Positions 45,898 through 56,605 of a DNA stretch of 64,000 bases are shown here, piece after piece. Every line of letters begins with the position of its first letter. The first letter of the stretch is position 1. Position numbers and translations under genes: made by a program. Source of the stretch: Hevea brasiliensis (taxonomy: Eukaryota > Streptophyta > Magnoliopsida > Malpighiales > Euphorbiaceae); the NCBI RefSeq assembly GCF_030052815.1, contig NC_079495.1, positions 32,893,967-32,957,966 of the forward strand, written 5' to 3'. Below the pieces are notes generated by a model, which was not told where the DNA came from, did not search any database, and saw only the letters and a list, made by a program, of their open reading frames with translations.

Positions 45898-47331
45898 GCC
45901 AAATTGTCGAAGTGTGAATTTTGGCTGAAAGAAATCTCCTTTTTGGGACATGTTGTGTCAGCTGAAGGGATCAAGGTAGATTCCAGCAAGGTAGAAGCTA
46001 TCCTTAATTGGAAGCCACCAGAACATCACGAAATTCGCATTTTAGGTTTAGCTGGATATTACCGTCGGTTTGTGAAGGGTTTTCTATGTCATCTTCTCCA
46101 TGACCAAACCGCCGGAAAGATGTAAAATTTCGATGGGTGATAAATGCCAAAGCTTTGATGAGTTGAAGAGGTGTTTGGTGAAGCTCCAGTCCTCACTTTA
46201 CCTACTCGGGTAAAGAATACACGATTTATAGTGATGCTTCTCACAATGGGTTAGGCTGTATCGATGCAAGATAGAAATGTCATTGCTTATGCATCACGCC
46301 ACTAAAACCGCATGAGAGGAACTACCCAACACATGATCCGAGCTAGCGGCTATTGTTTTTGCTCAAGATCCGGAGACACTATTTGTATGGGGAGAAATGC
46401 TACATTTACAGATCACAAGAGCTTGAAGTACTTAGGCACCCGGAAGGCGAATTTGAGGCGGAGGAGATGGTTAGAACTCATCAAAGATTATGATTGCTTA
46501 ATAGACTATCGGCCCGGGGAAAGCAAATGTGGTGGTCGACGCCTTAAGTCGCAAGACTATGGCAAGTCTCGAGTTTCTCCTTTGTCCATGGTATATGAAT
46601 TGAAAGCCTGACATGCGGTTTAGAGATTGATGATGAGGGACGGACATTAATTGCTTGGCATGTACGGTAATGTTGATTGATCGGTCGAATGGCTGCTCGA
46701 GTGATGAAAAATATCGAAGCTCTTGAAAGAAGTCCGGCCAAGGCAAGAAACACGAATTCTCTGTGAGAGATGATGGTTTATTGCTACATCGAAGCGAATG
46801 TGTATTCCAAATGATCTTTGAATTGACACAGATCATTATGAAGGAAGCACATGAGTCTCCATTTGCTATGCACCACTGGTGGAACTAAAATGTCTGGAGA
46901 AATTTGAAAGAGCATTACTGGTGGATGGGTATGAAGAGAGATATAGCTGAATTTGTTTCCAATGCCTAACTTGTCAGCAAGTAAAGGCAAAACATCAAGT
47001 TCTAGCTGGTTTGTTACATCCTTTGTTAGTACCAGAGTGGAAATGGGAACGAATAACTATGGATTTTGTTACAGGACTTCCAAGGACACAGAGTAGTCAT
47101 ATGCAGTATGGGTTATAGTTAGCAGTTGACCAAGTCTGCTCACTTTTTGCGATTCGGATGGACTATAGCACGGAAAGATTGGCCAAATTGTACATATATG
47201 AGATTGTAAAATTGCATGGAGTGCGTATCAATTGTGTCTATGAGAGATCCTAGGTTCACTTCTAGATTCAGGGTAGTCTTGAGAGCCCTAGGAACTAGAT
47301 TGAACTTCAAAGACATTCCACCCACAGACGG
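45898..47331 (+). pseudogene. RT end, RNase H and most of INT of C, heavily disrupted
   Basis: It begins in good order ([20 protein letters not shown], 45904), but from about 46018 small indels break all frames every few dozen bases. By comparison with M and D the order is still RT thumb, RNase H ([10 protein letters not shown] at 46408), INT zinc domain near 46860-46990 and INT core ([12 protein letters not shown] near 47060). Many changes turn CAG or CTG into CG-containing words. No domain here can be translated as read. Confidence 0.88.
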
Positions 47332-48138
47332 ATGGCGATCGAAAGGGTTATTCAGATATTGGAGGATATGCTACGGGCTTGTGTGATTGAATTTGAAGGT
47401 AGTTGGGATACACACTTGCCTTTGATTGAGTTTGCTTATAACAACAGCTACCAATCAAGCATTGGGATGCCTCCATATGAAGCTTTGTATGGCAGAAAGT
47501 GCAGAACTCCCTTATGTTGGGATGAAGTAGGTGAAAGGAAGATGATTGGGCCAGAAATTGTTCAGCAGACAGAGGAAAAGATCAGATTGATTAGAGATAA
47601 ACTCAAGGCTGCATCAGACCGTCAAAAGTCCTATGTTGATTTGAAAAGAAGAGATATTGAATATGCAGTGGGTGATAAGGTATTCCTCAAAGTTTCTCCT
47701 TGGAAGAGGATTATGAGATTTGGCAGAAAGGGGAAACTGAGTCCTCGTTTCATCGGACCATATGAGGTTCTGGAAAGAGTGGGTCCTTTGGTATATCGGT
47801 TGGCATTAACTCCAGAGCTAGCAAGGATACACAGTGTCTTCCATGTGTCCATGTTAAGGAGGTACAAATCTGAACCATCTCATGTACTATCAGTTGAAGA
47901 GATTGAGGTAAATCCAGACCTCTCATATGAGGAGGACCCCATAAAAATTCTGGCTTATGAGGTGAAGCAGCTGAGGAACAAACAGATACACCTGGTTAAA
48001 GTGCTGTGGAACCATCATTCAGGCCAGGAAGCTACTTGGGAACGTGAAGAGGATATGAGGAGACAGCACCCACAATTGTTCGAGACTAATGCTGTAAAAT
48101 TTCGAGACGAAATTTATTTAAGGGGGGGAGAATTGTAA
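47332..48138 (+). pseudogene. Integrase C-terminus and chromodomain of C (268 codons)
   Basis: The frame starts just before [20 protein letters not shown], with the third catalytic residue as Glu (47341-47343), unlike D, I and M. It continues through the INT C-terminal region (YEALYGRKCRTPLCWDE, DKVFLKVSPWKRIMRFGRK, HSVFHVSMLRRYKS) to a chromodomain at about residues 205-255 (SYEEDPIKILAYEVKQLRNK, VLWNHHSGQEATWERE). The stop TAA lies inside the first bases of the 3' LTR, so the PPT is translated (RGGEL). Chromodomains of chromoviruses bind chromatin marks and guide integration. It is the only intact chromodomain here, but it is cut off from the rest of pol. Confidence 0.93.
48120..48133 (+). 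other. Polypurine tract of C
   Basis: AAGGGGGGGAGAAT directly before TGTAACACCC; also within the last codons of pol. Confidence 0.93.
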
Positions 48139-51092
48139 CACCCCTATGTTTGATAGTGCGTTCTACTGTTCCGGTGACCAGTGCTGTCCGGACAGCTAGG
48201 ATGCCTAGAACTACACTTCGTTATGAGTGAGGAGACATAAAATAATGAAATACAAGAAAAGAAAATACAAGAAAAACAAAGGAAAAATAATAGCAGAGAA
48301 ATGTAACCAAGTTAAGCGAGCCGAGAACCCTAGCGATGGGTGATCATGCAGGGAAAGTCACGGCGTGGACCGTTGACTAATACAGGCTGCGGGAACCACG
48401 GAAAATATTTTTAGGACTTAAAGAGACATCAATTGAAGTATAAATATCATTAGAAATATCAAAGAAAAATTAAATAATTAGTACAAAGAAAAGTGAGAAA
48501 TCGAAAAACGGACAAAACCCGGTGTTACCGAAAAATCGGGAATGCAACCCGAATAGGGGCATTATGGTCATTTGACATCCCGAATTGTCTTTTGACCTAA
48601 ATTTCCATTAAAAATAAATAATATTACACTTAGAAAATAAAATGAAAAATTAATTTGGTGGTACCTAATGTAAATAGCCAAAAGTGGAGTGAAAATTGTG
48701 TAAATAACACATTTAACATATTATATGATTTAAATTTGGTGAGTGGACCACTAGGGATTTAATTAAACACTAAATGGGGTAGGTGTAAGTCCATTATACC
48801 ATCTGCACTTCATGTTCTCCAAATCCTCTCAACCTTGCAGAAATGGAGAGCTAGGGAAACTTCCATTGCCGTTTTGCTCCAAGCTTCCTCCACTCCTTAT
48901 TTCACTTCCAATCACTTAGGTTTCTTCATTAAGTTTTATCCCCACATCACAAGGAAGAGTTTGATACTAAAATCAAGAAGTTTAGTCAAGCTTTAACAAG
49001 TCCTAACCAAAGATAAGTTGTATTTTTGAATATTGCTTTGTTAAAGTTTGTATACATGTTATGGGTGTTTGCTTTGTGAAGGAAATTTTAAGTTTTGAGG
49101 AGTTCTTGATATATCAATTTTGGACAGCCATGGAGTTGTATGTTTAATGAAATATTCATACATATATTTGATGAGAAATTATGTTGATTAGGGTGATTTA
49201 ATGTCCTAGTAAATTATTGCACAAATTCGGGTCCAAAAACTGGCCGAACCAAAGTTGACCAAATTTGACCTAAAATGACCTAATTTGATGCCATTTGACT
49301 AGCAATAGTAAAATGATCATAACATGGTCTACATAACTCGGATTGACCTAAAATTTTGTCCCGCGTTCTGTAAGACATAGATCTACAAGTTTGTAGTTTT
49401 GACCAAAACTCGAAAACCGAGGGAACTAGGTCGTCCGGCTAGGTCAAACTAGTATACCGGAATACAGCAATTTGCAATAAAATGCACTAAACAAGGAAAT
49501 GAAATTGGTAACGTGTACCAACCCTAAAACACTATCGAATATGACATATTAGTGACACTAAAACCTAATTTACGTAGAACACATCGAGGGTCGATATATT
49601 AGGTGATTTAGCAAATAATAGCTTTCAGTGAATTATTTATCAAACATTATCGATAGAGACAGTTTAATTTAGCACTGAAACACTTCAAATTGTGTTTCTC
49701 AGTTAGTAAAGACTCAGGGAAAGGGAAGGAAACACTGAGTCCAGACCAAGAGACAGTTATCAAAGGTTTGTGCACAACAACTATTTCTTTTGAATTTTTC
49801 AATTGAAATGAATTATGACTATTTGTACATTATTGTTTTAAATTGTGGAAATATGTTTGAATGGATATTTATCGCTTGAAAAGCACTGTAAATGGTTTAA
49901 AATTGTGAGTAATTGTTTGAATGATATTGATGGATACTTATTGATTGAAAAGCATTGGAAATGGTTTGAAATCACAGCTATCATGTATATTGATTGTATT
50001 CCTCGCTAGCTTGTCTAGTGGGACAAATTGAATTCCCTCTCTGGCTGAAGTGTTGAGGTGTGTGCCTGTTGAGGACAAATTGGATGAGTACTCATATTTT
50101 TGCTAGCTAGCTATGTTATTCCTCATTAGTCATCGACTTTTGGGACGAATTGAATACCTCATTAGCCATCGGCTTTTGGGACGAATTGAACCTTAAAACA
50201 TGATTAAGCTGTGTGTGAAATATTGATATGTATTGTGAGATTGTGAAATGAATTTAAACTCTTATTGACATATACTGTCTTTTGAATTCAACCATGATCT
50301 GACTTATTGAAATTTATTGTGATATTGAGAAATGGAGTTTAAATTCTTGTTGACAATTATTGTCTTGAAATTAACTATGGTTTTAAGTATCCACTATTTA
50401 TATGATTTATGAATTGTGATTTAAATTGTATTTGGTTAATGTTGTGCACCACTGAGACATCGTCTCAGCGATAGCTTTATTCTTTGTCATGAGTAAGCAG
50501 ACAGACAGGCGTGAGACTAGGCTGCTAGTACCTCCAGCGAGAGATTACCGGGTATAATGAGTATACCCACATTTTGTATTTTGTTATGTAATGTATGTTC
50601 ACTGTATGTACATATTGTTGTTGGTTTTGAGCAGTTGTAAATTAAAATTGTACATTGAAGTTGTAAAGTAAATTATGAGTTATTTTGACTTGTAAAAATT
50701 GTATTATATTTCTTTTATTTCATTCTTTGAAAAATCACTGTGGATTTGAGTTGAGAAATATGTTGTGTTGAGAAATATGTTGGAGTTGAGATTTGGAAAT
50801 ATATTGAAGTGCTTTTTACAGGTTTTCTGAAGAACTATTTTATCTAAAATATAGATGGCACTCTGCCAAATTTTCTACAGAAATTCTAAATAATTCAAAT
50901 GTGTTAGTTCTATCACTTCAGTTCAAAAAGGTTTTTAACACCTGCAAATTGTGCTCACCACTGTAAAAGAAGTAAGAAAAGTTTTTAAAATCCCTTGTAG
51001 TGTATTTAATGGGTTATCAGTAGACGGAGTTGGTAATTTATTAGGTATACTACGGGATCATGTTATGCCTTACAGAGGGATAGGGTGTGACA
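48134..51092 (+). repeat. 3' LTR of C (2959 bp, internal deletion)
   Basis: Near-identical to the 5' LTR, except that about 740 bases equivalent to 40697-41430 are missing at about 49218. The short words ATT and GCACAA at the join suggest a small-homology deletion. It ends GGGTGTGACA, followed by CCCAA. Confidence 0.95.
48309..48365 (+). promoter_or_regulatory. 5S rRNA-like module in 3' LTR of C
   Basis: As in the 5' LTR up to GATGGGTGA; the following bases differ (TCATGCAGGGAAAGTC), a local cluster of changes between otherwise near-identical LTRs. Confidence 0.55.
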
Positions 51093-51097
51093 CCCAA
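51093..51097. repeat. Target site duplication of C, right
   Basis: CCCAA, identical to 39606-39610. Confidence 0.9.
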
Positions 51098-52512
51098 ACC
51101 AAATTATGCATTTGTATCATACCACTACCATTCATTAGTTTACATTATAGTAACTTTGGGCTGAATATAACCAATTGGCAATGCACCATTTACACTTTCA
51201 TTTCACAATATCCAATTCTAAACAATATATCCACATAATACTCCTAACCATTACATATAACTTCCATCATCAATTATACAAACTGTCCCTACATCATCAC
51301 CACCAGAATTCATCAATAAGTTTCATCATATTATACATAATTTCATGGGTTTAAAGGCTGCCCAAAAATGGCAGTTTACTTAGGTATTGAATTTCCCTTA
51401 CAAACCTTTAATTTCAATTGCTCAAATACATAAACATATGGAATTAACTAACCAATACATCAAATTTCTTTAATCAAACTTAATTCCCATTAAAAATCAT
51501 CAATTACATCAATTACAAGTGCGAATAATCTGCTCACCTTTCCTTTCCATGGCTGTCCAAAATTGGGTAGTCCAATAACTTAACAATTCCATCAATTTTC
51601 ATCACCAATCAACTCATCTCAAGCTAAGTAGGACACTTACCTCTTTTTGGAGCTTACTCAAACTTCTCCAAATCTCTCTCTTTCAGCTACCAATATCCTT
51701 CCCCAAGTGTGGTGATCAAACTTTAGCGAAGAAAGCAAGTGGAAAGGAGGTGAAATGCATGGTTGCATAGATGCAGGAAGGATTTGGCCATGGAAGTTTT
51801 CTTTGGGAGGTTTCGACTGTTTCAATTGTTGTAGGTTGAAGATGAATATTTGATGTCCAAGGTGTCTTATATAGGTGTCCCAATCTGCCTTAGTGGAGCA
51901 CTAACCATGGTTTAATATTTAATTAATCAAAGTTTCATAATTTACATTTTTATGCACAAATCTTTAACTTTTTACATTATGTACCTCATTTATTATTTTT
52001 TATGATATTTTCAAAGTTTAATATCATTTATTTTTAATGGAAATTTAGGTCAAAAGGCAACTCGGGGTGTCAATTGACCAAAATGCCCCTATTCGATTTG
52101 TATTCCCAATTTTTTGGTGACACTGATTTTTATCGGTTTCTTGATTTTTTATTTTTCTTTGTACTAATTAATTAATTTTTCTTTGACATTTTCAATGTCA
52201 TTTATACTTCAATACATGTTTATTTAATTCTTAAAATATTTTCTAGGGTTCCCCACGGTCCAGGGCTACTCAACGGTCCTCGCCGCAACTTCCCGGTGCG
52301 GTCACTCACCAGTACAATTTTTGGCTCGTTTAACTTAGTTACATTTCATTGCTATTATTTTTCCTTTGTTTTTCTTATATTTTCCTCTATTGTATTTCAT
52401 TATTTTATATCTCCTTACTATTATTTCTGTGTAGTTCCAAGTATTCTAGCTGTCCGGACAGACACTGGTCACCGGAACAATAGAATGCACTACCAAATAT
52501 AGGGGTGTTACA
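51098..52512 (-). repeat. 3' LTR of I, 5' part
   Basis: It continues the LTR from 39605. On the minus strand it begins TGTAACACCC at 52512. Together the two parts give an LTR of about 3.5 kb, like that of D. Confidence 0.9.
52281..52336 (-). promoter_or_regulatory. 5S rRNA-like module in LTR of I
   Basis: On the minus strand AAGTTAAACGAGCC, spacer, GGTGAGTGACC (two mismatches to the C-box), GCACC, GGGAAGTTGCGGCG. Confidence 0.57.
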
Positions 52513-52530
52513 ATTCTCCCCCACTTAAAA
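52513..52530 (-). other. Polypurine tract of I
   Basis: The minus strand reads AAGTGGGGGAGAAT before the LTR start at 52512; one G of the run is T. Confidence 0.85.
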
Positions 52531-53323
52531 TAAATTTCGTCTCGAAATTTTATCTGACATCAGTCTCTGAACAGCTATGGGTGCTGTCACCTCATGTCCT
52601 CTTCACGTTCCTAAGTAGTTTCCTAGCCTAAATGATGGTTCCATAGCACTTTAACCAGGGGTATCTGTTTGTTCCTCAGCTGCTTCACTCTTATACCAGA
52701 ATCTCTATGGGTTCTTCCTCATATGAGAGTTTTGGATTTACCTCAATCTTTTTAACTGATAGAACATGAGATGGGTCAGATCTGTACCTCCTTAACATGG
52801 ACAAATGAAAAATACTGTGTATCCTTTCTAGCTCTGGAGGTAATGCCAACCGATATGCCAAAGGACCCAATTTTTCCAGAACCTCATATGGTCCAATAAA
52901 GCGAGGACTCAGTTTCCCCTTTTTGTCAAATCTCATAATCCTCTTCCAAGAAGAAACTTTGAGGAATACCTTATCACCCACTACATATTCAATGTCTCTT
53001 CTCTTCAGATCAATATAGGACTTTTGATGGTCTGATGTAGCCTTGAGTCGATCTCTAATCAATCTGATCTTTTCCTCTGTCTGCTGCACAATTTATGTCC
53101 CAACCATCTTTCTTTCACTTATTTCATCCCAACATAGGGGAGTTCTGCACTTTCTGCCATACAAAGCTTCATATGGAGGCATCCCAATTCTTGATTGGTA
53201 GCTGTTGTTATAAGCAAACTCAATCAAAGGCAAGTGTGTATCCCAACTACCTTCAAACTCAATCACACAAGCCCTTAGCATATCCTCCAATATCTGAATT
53301 ACCCTCTTAAATTGGCCATCTGT
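52531..53323 (-). pseudogene. Integrase C-terminus and dead chromodomain of I
   Basis: From 53290 leftwards: [37 protein letters not shown], a TAA near 53091, then QQTEEKIRLIRDRLKATSD, DKVFLKVSSWKRIMRFDKK, KLSPRFIGPYEVLEKLG, MLRRYRSDPSHVLSVKKIEV. The chromodomain that should follow hits TAA at 52691 and then loses frame; VLWNHH is recognisable only in another frame. Confidence 0.85.
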
Positions 53324-53662
53324 CTATGGGTGGAATGCCGTGCTAATGTTTAATCTAGTTCCTAGGGCTCTCTGAAGACTATCCCATAATCTAGAAGTGA
53401 ACCTATGATCTCTATCAGATACAATCGATATTAGCACTCTGTGCAGTCTTACAATCTCATCTATATGCAATCTGGCCAATCTTTCCAGGCTATAGTCCAT
53501 CTGGACTGGCATAAAGTGAGCAGACTTGGTCAGTCTGTCAACTATAACCCATACTGTATCATGACCCTTCTGTGTCCTCAAAAGTCCAATCACAAAATCC
53601 ATAGTTATCTGTTCCCATTTCCACTCTGGTACTAGCAATAGATGTAACAAACCAGCTAGTAC
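53324..53662 (-). pseudogene. Integrase core of I, E-to-K
   Basis: [20 protein letters not shown] carries the first Asp and [17 protein letters not shown] the second. HPQTDGQ contains a CAG-to-TAG stop just after HP. The GQSERVIQ motif reads GQFKRVIQ, with Lys codon AAG at 53306-53308. The core is thus broken by a stop and also lacks its third acidic residue. Confidence 0.87.
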
Positions 53663-54547
53663 TTAATGTTCTGCCTTCACTTGCTGACAAGTTAGGCATT
53701 TGGAGACAAAATTAGCTATATCCCTTTTCATACCCATCCACCAGTAATCCTCTTTCAGCCCTCTGTACATTTTAGTTCCACCAGGGTGCATAGCAAAAGG
53801 AGATTCATGTGCTTCCTTCATAATGATCTGTCTCAATTCCACATCATTAGGAACGCACATTCTACCCTGATGTAGCAATAAACCATCATCTCTCATAGAG
53901 AATTTAGGTTTCTTGCCTTGCTGGACTTCTTTCAATAGCTTCTGATATTTTTCATCATTCTGAGCAGCCATTCTGATATGATCAATCAACACTGGCTGTA
54001 CATGCCATGCAACTACTGCCTGTCCCTTATCATCAATCTCCAAACTGGCATGCTGTGCTTTCAACTCATGTACCATGGACAAAGGAGAAACTCTGAGACT
54101 TGCCATAGTCTTGCGACTTAAGGCGTCTGCCACCACATTTGCTTTCCCTGGCTAATAGTCTATTAAGCAATCATAGTCTATAATCTGTTCTAACCATCTC
54201 CTCTGTCTTAAATTCAATTCCTTCTGGGTGCCCAAGTACTTCAAGCTCTTGTGATCTGTGTAGATATAACACTTCTCCCCATATAAGTAATGTCTTCAGA
54301 TCTTCAGAGCAAAAACAATAGCTGCTAGCTCCAAGTCATGTGTCGAATAGTTCCTCTCATGTGGTTTCAGCTGGCGTGATGCATATGCAATGACATTTCG
54401 ATCTTGCATCAGTACACAACCTAACCCATTGTGAGAAGCATCACTATAAACTGTGTATTCTTTACCCGTCGTAGGTAGAGTAAGGATTGGAGCTTCAGTC
54501 AAACACCTTTTCAACTCATCAAAACTCTGTTGGCATTTATCCGTCCA
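53663..54547 (-). pseudogene. RNase H and integrase zinc domain of I
   Basis: RNase [37 protein letters not shown], then TGA for Trp at 54296, [11 protein letters not shown] in frame beyond, TAG in DYQPGK near 54153, and [17 protein letters not shown]. The zinc domain has [20 protein letters not shown] and [12 protein letters not shown], ended by TAA near 53664. Three stops, otherwise well conserved. Confidence 0.87.
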
Positions 54548-55380
54548 TTAAAATTTCACATCTTTCTGAAGCAGCTTGGTCAGTGGAGAAGCCAACATAG
54601 AAAATCCTTCCACAAATCGATGATAATATCTAGCTAAACCCAGAAAACTGTGAATTTCTGTGATATTCCTGGGTGGCTTCCAATTAAGGATAGCTTCTAC
54701 CTTGCAAGAATCTACCCTGATTCCTTCAGCTGACACAATATGTCCCAAGAAAGAGATTTCCTTCAGCCAAAATTCACATTTCGACAATTTGGCGTATAGC
54801 TGTTTCTCCCTCAAAGTCTGCAGCACAATCCACAGATGTCTATCATGCTCCTCTACATTCCTCGAATATATCAAAATATCATTAATAAACACCACCACAA
54901 ACTGGTCGAGATATAGTCTGAAGATAGTGTTCATCAGATCCATAAAAGCAACTAGAGCATTAGTTAACCCGAATGGCATTACTAGAAACTCATAGTGGCC
55001 ATATCAAGTTCTGAAAGTAGTTTTTGGAATACTCTGCACTTTCAACTGATAATAACCAGATCGCAAATCAATTTTGGAGAACACAGCTGCATCCTTCAAC
55101 TGATCAAACAGATCATCAATGTGAGGCAATGGATATCTGTTCTTTATTGTCACCTTATTCAACTGCCGGTAGTTAATACATAAGCAGAAAGTGCCATCTT
55201 TCTTCTTAACAAATAAAACTAGCACTCCCAAAGGTGACACACTAGGGCGGATGAAGCCCTTTTCAAGTAGTTCTTGCAACTGTACCTTCAACTCCTTCAA
55301 TTTTGCTGGTGCCATTCTGTATGGTGTTATGGAGATTGGATCCACACCAGGCATAACATTAATCTCAAACTGCACTTCTC
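54548..55380 (-). pseudogene. RT of I, FIDD to FIND
   Basis: All blocks are seen: [55 protein letters not shown], a short deletion before QSIPKTTF (QEQ missing), a TGA near 55007 (CGA to TGA), [12 protein letters not shown], and [14 protein letters not shown]. In this last motif the first catalytic Asp of FIDD is Asn (codon AAT, 54881-54883), which would inactivate polymerisation. DYRQ also reads NYRQ. Confidence 0.88.
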
Positions 55381-56023
55381 TTTCCGAAGATAATCCTGGC
55401 AATTCATTAGGAAACACATCTGGAAAGTCATATACTATAGAGATGTCCCTCAATGCTGGGCTCTCCACTTGGGTGTCTACCACATGTGCCAAGTATGCTT
55501 CACACCCCTTTCTAATCATTTTTTTGGCTAGTGCAACCGAAATGATGTTTGATGGCAATAGCTGCCTCTCCCCATGTATTACCACATCACTATACTGAGG
55601 GAGACCAAAAGTGACTATCTTCAATCTATAGTCAATCATGGCGTGATGCCTAGCTAACCAATCCATGCCCAAGATGATATCATACTCTCTGAAGGGCATT
55701 TCAATGAAATCAGACAGAAAAGTATGTCCTTAGATCACCAAAGGACAATCCCTATACATTCTATTGACCCTGACCTCCTGTCCTAGTGGACTTGTTACTA
55801 GCACCTCAAAGTTCATTTTTGTACATTGAATAGCAATGCAATCAATGATGCTAGCACTCACATAGGAGTGGGTAGAACCCGAATCAAATAACACAAACAC
55901 ATCTTGATTAAAAGTTGAGAAGGTACCAGCCACAATATCAGATGTCTCAGCCTCTTCTCTCTATCTCATTGCGTAAACTCTAACTGAAGCAGTGCCTTGC
56001 TCTGACTAATTCACTGTGCCTTG
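55381..56023 (-). pseudogene. Protease and gag end of I, cut by M
   Basis: [19 protein letters not shown] carries the catalytic Asp, with DSG where sister copies have DPG. Then [19 protein letters not shown], a CAA-to-TAA stop near 55733, and [19 protein letters not shown]. Upstream, the gag-PR linker (around SVRVYA) carries further stops. The LTR of M interrupts it at 56024, right flank CCTTG (56019-56023). Confidence 0.86.
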
Positions 56024-56194
56024 TGTAACACCCCTAGTTGTATAGCCTGGTATATTTTATTGTTCCGGTGACCGGAGTCGGTCCAGACAATTAAGGGGAT
56101 TAGAACCACACTTAAGACAACTAGATAAGTTATAAACACAAATAATTAGTAATTGCCAATTAGTTAAGTATGAATAAGAAAAACAGAGCATAAG

Positions 56195-56250
56195 AAGTTA
56201 AACGAGCCAAGAGTCACACTGATGGGTGACCTTCTCGAGAAGGGTTGCGA
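56195..56250 (+). promoter_or_regulatory. 5S rRNA-like module in LTR of M
   Basis: AAGTTAAACGAGC, 13-base spacer, GATGGGTGACC (exact C-box), then TTCTCGAGAAGGGTTGCG. About 170 bp from the LTR start. Confidence 0.6.
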
Positions 56251-56575
56251 AGTTAATATAAACTCAAATTTCGAATCGTAAAATGTGAGCCGCGGTCCTT
56301 AGGACCATTATAAACACAGTGGAAAAGAGAAAATCATGAAAAAGAACTGTTAAGCCAGTCAAATAATTAGGTCAGGGAGCCAAAAGAAATATTGAATTAT
56401 TTACAAACCGGGTTGAACTGACGAGGGGCAATTTGGTCAATTGACCCCGTGAGCTGAATCTTGACCTAACTGTCAAATAAAATCAGAGAAAATAAAATTT
56501 TAGAATCAAGAATTAAATTAAAGAACTAGTAGAAAAATAAAAAAAAAAGAAAGAAAATGAAAAAGTGAAAAGAGG

Positions 56576-56605
56576 TGACATCATGCATGACATCATGCAT
56601 GATGC
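56576..56605 (+). promoter_or_regulatory. Repeated TGACATCATGCA in U3 of M
   Basis: Two tandem units of TGACATCATGCA, followed by TGATG, give overlapping palindromes around ATGCAT. An AT-rich TATA-like stretch (CCTATAATTAATAAAT) lies just downstream. Compare B and K. Confidence 0.45.

Larger units (their letters stand above)
39611..51092 (+). mobile_element. Element C: complete Ty3/gypsy chromovirus
   Basis: The only element complete in the window: 5' LTR, primer site, gag, PR, RT, RNase H, INT with chromodomain, PPT, 3' LTR, flanked by CCCAA on both sides and inserted in the LTR of I. Total 11,482 bp. Frameshifts and stops in gag and in the RNase H/INT region make it non-functional as read, but some of these may be sequencing errors. 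The LTRs are very similar apart from a deletion in the 3' one, so insertion is recent. Confidence 0.95.
37492..56023 (-). mobile_element. Element I: Ty3/gypsy, with C and M inserted
   Basis: Minus strand. The 3' LTR runs 52512 to 37492, interrupted by C; then come PPT, INT, RNase H, RT and PR up to the end of gag, where M interrupts it at 56024. It belongs to the LTR family of A, C and D. I is inserted in the pol of G; left flank GCACC (37487-37491). The gag body and 5' LTR lie past the window end. Confidence 0.9.
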
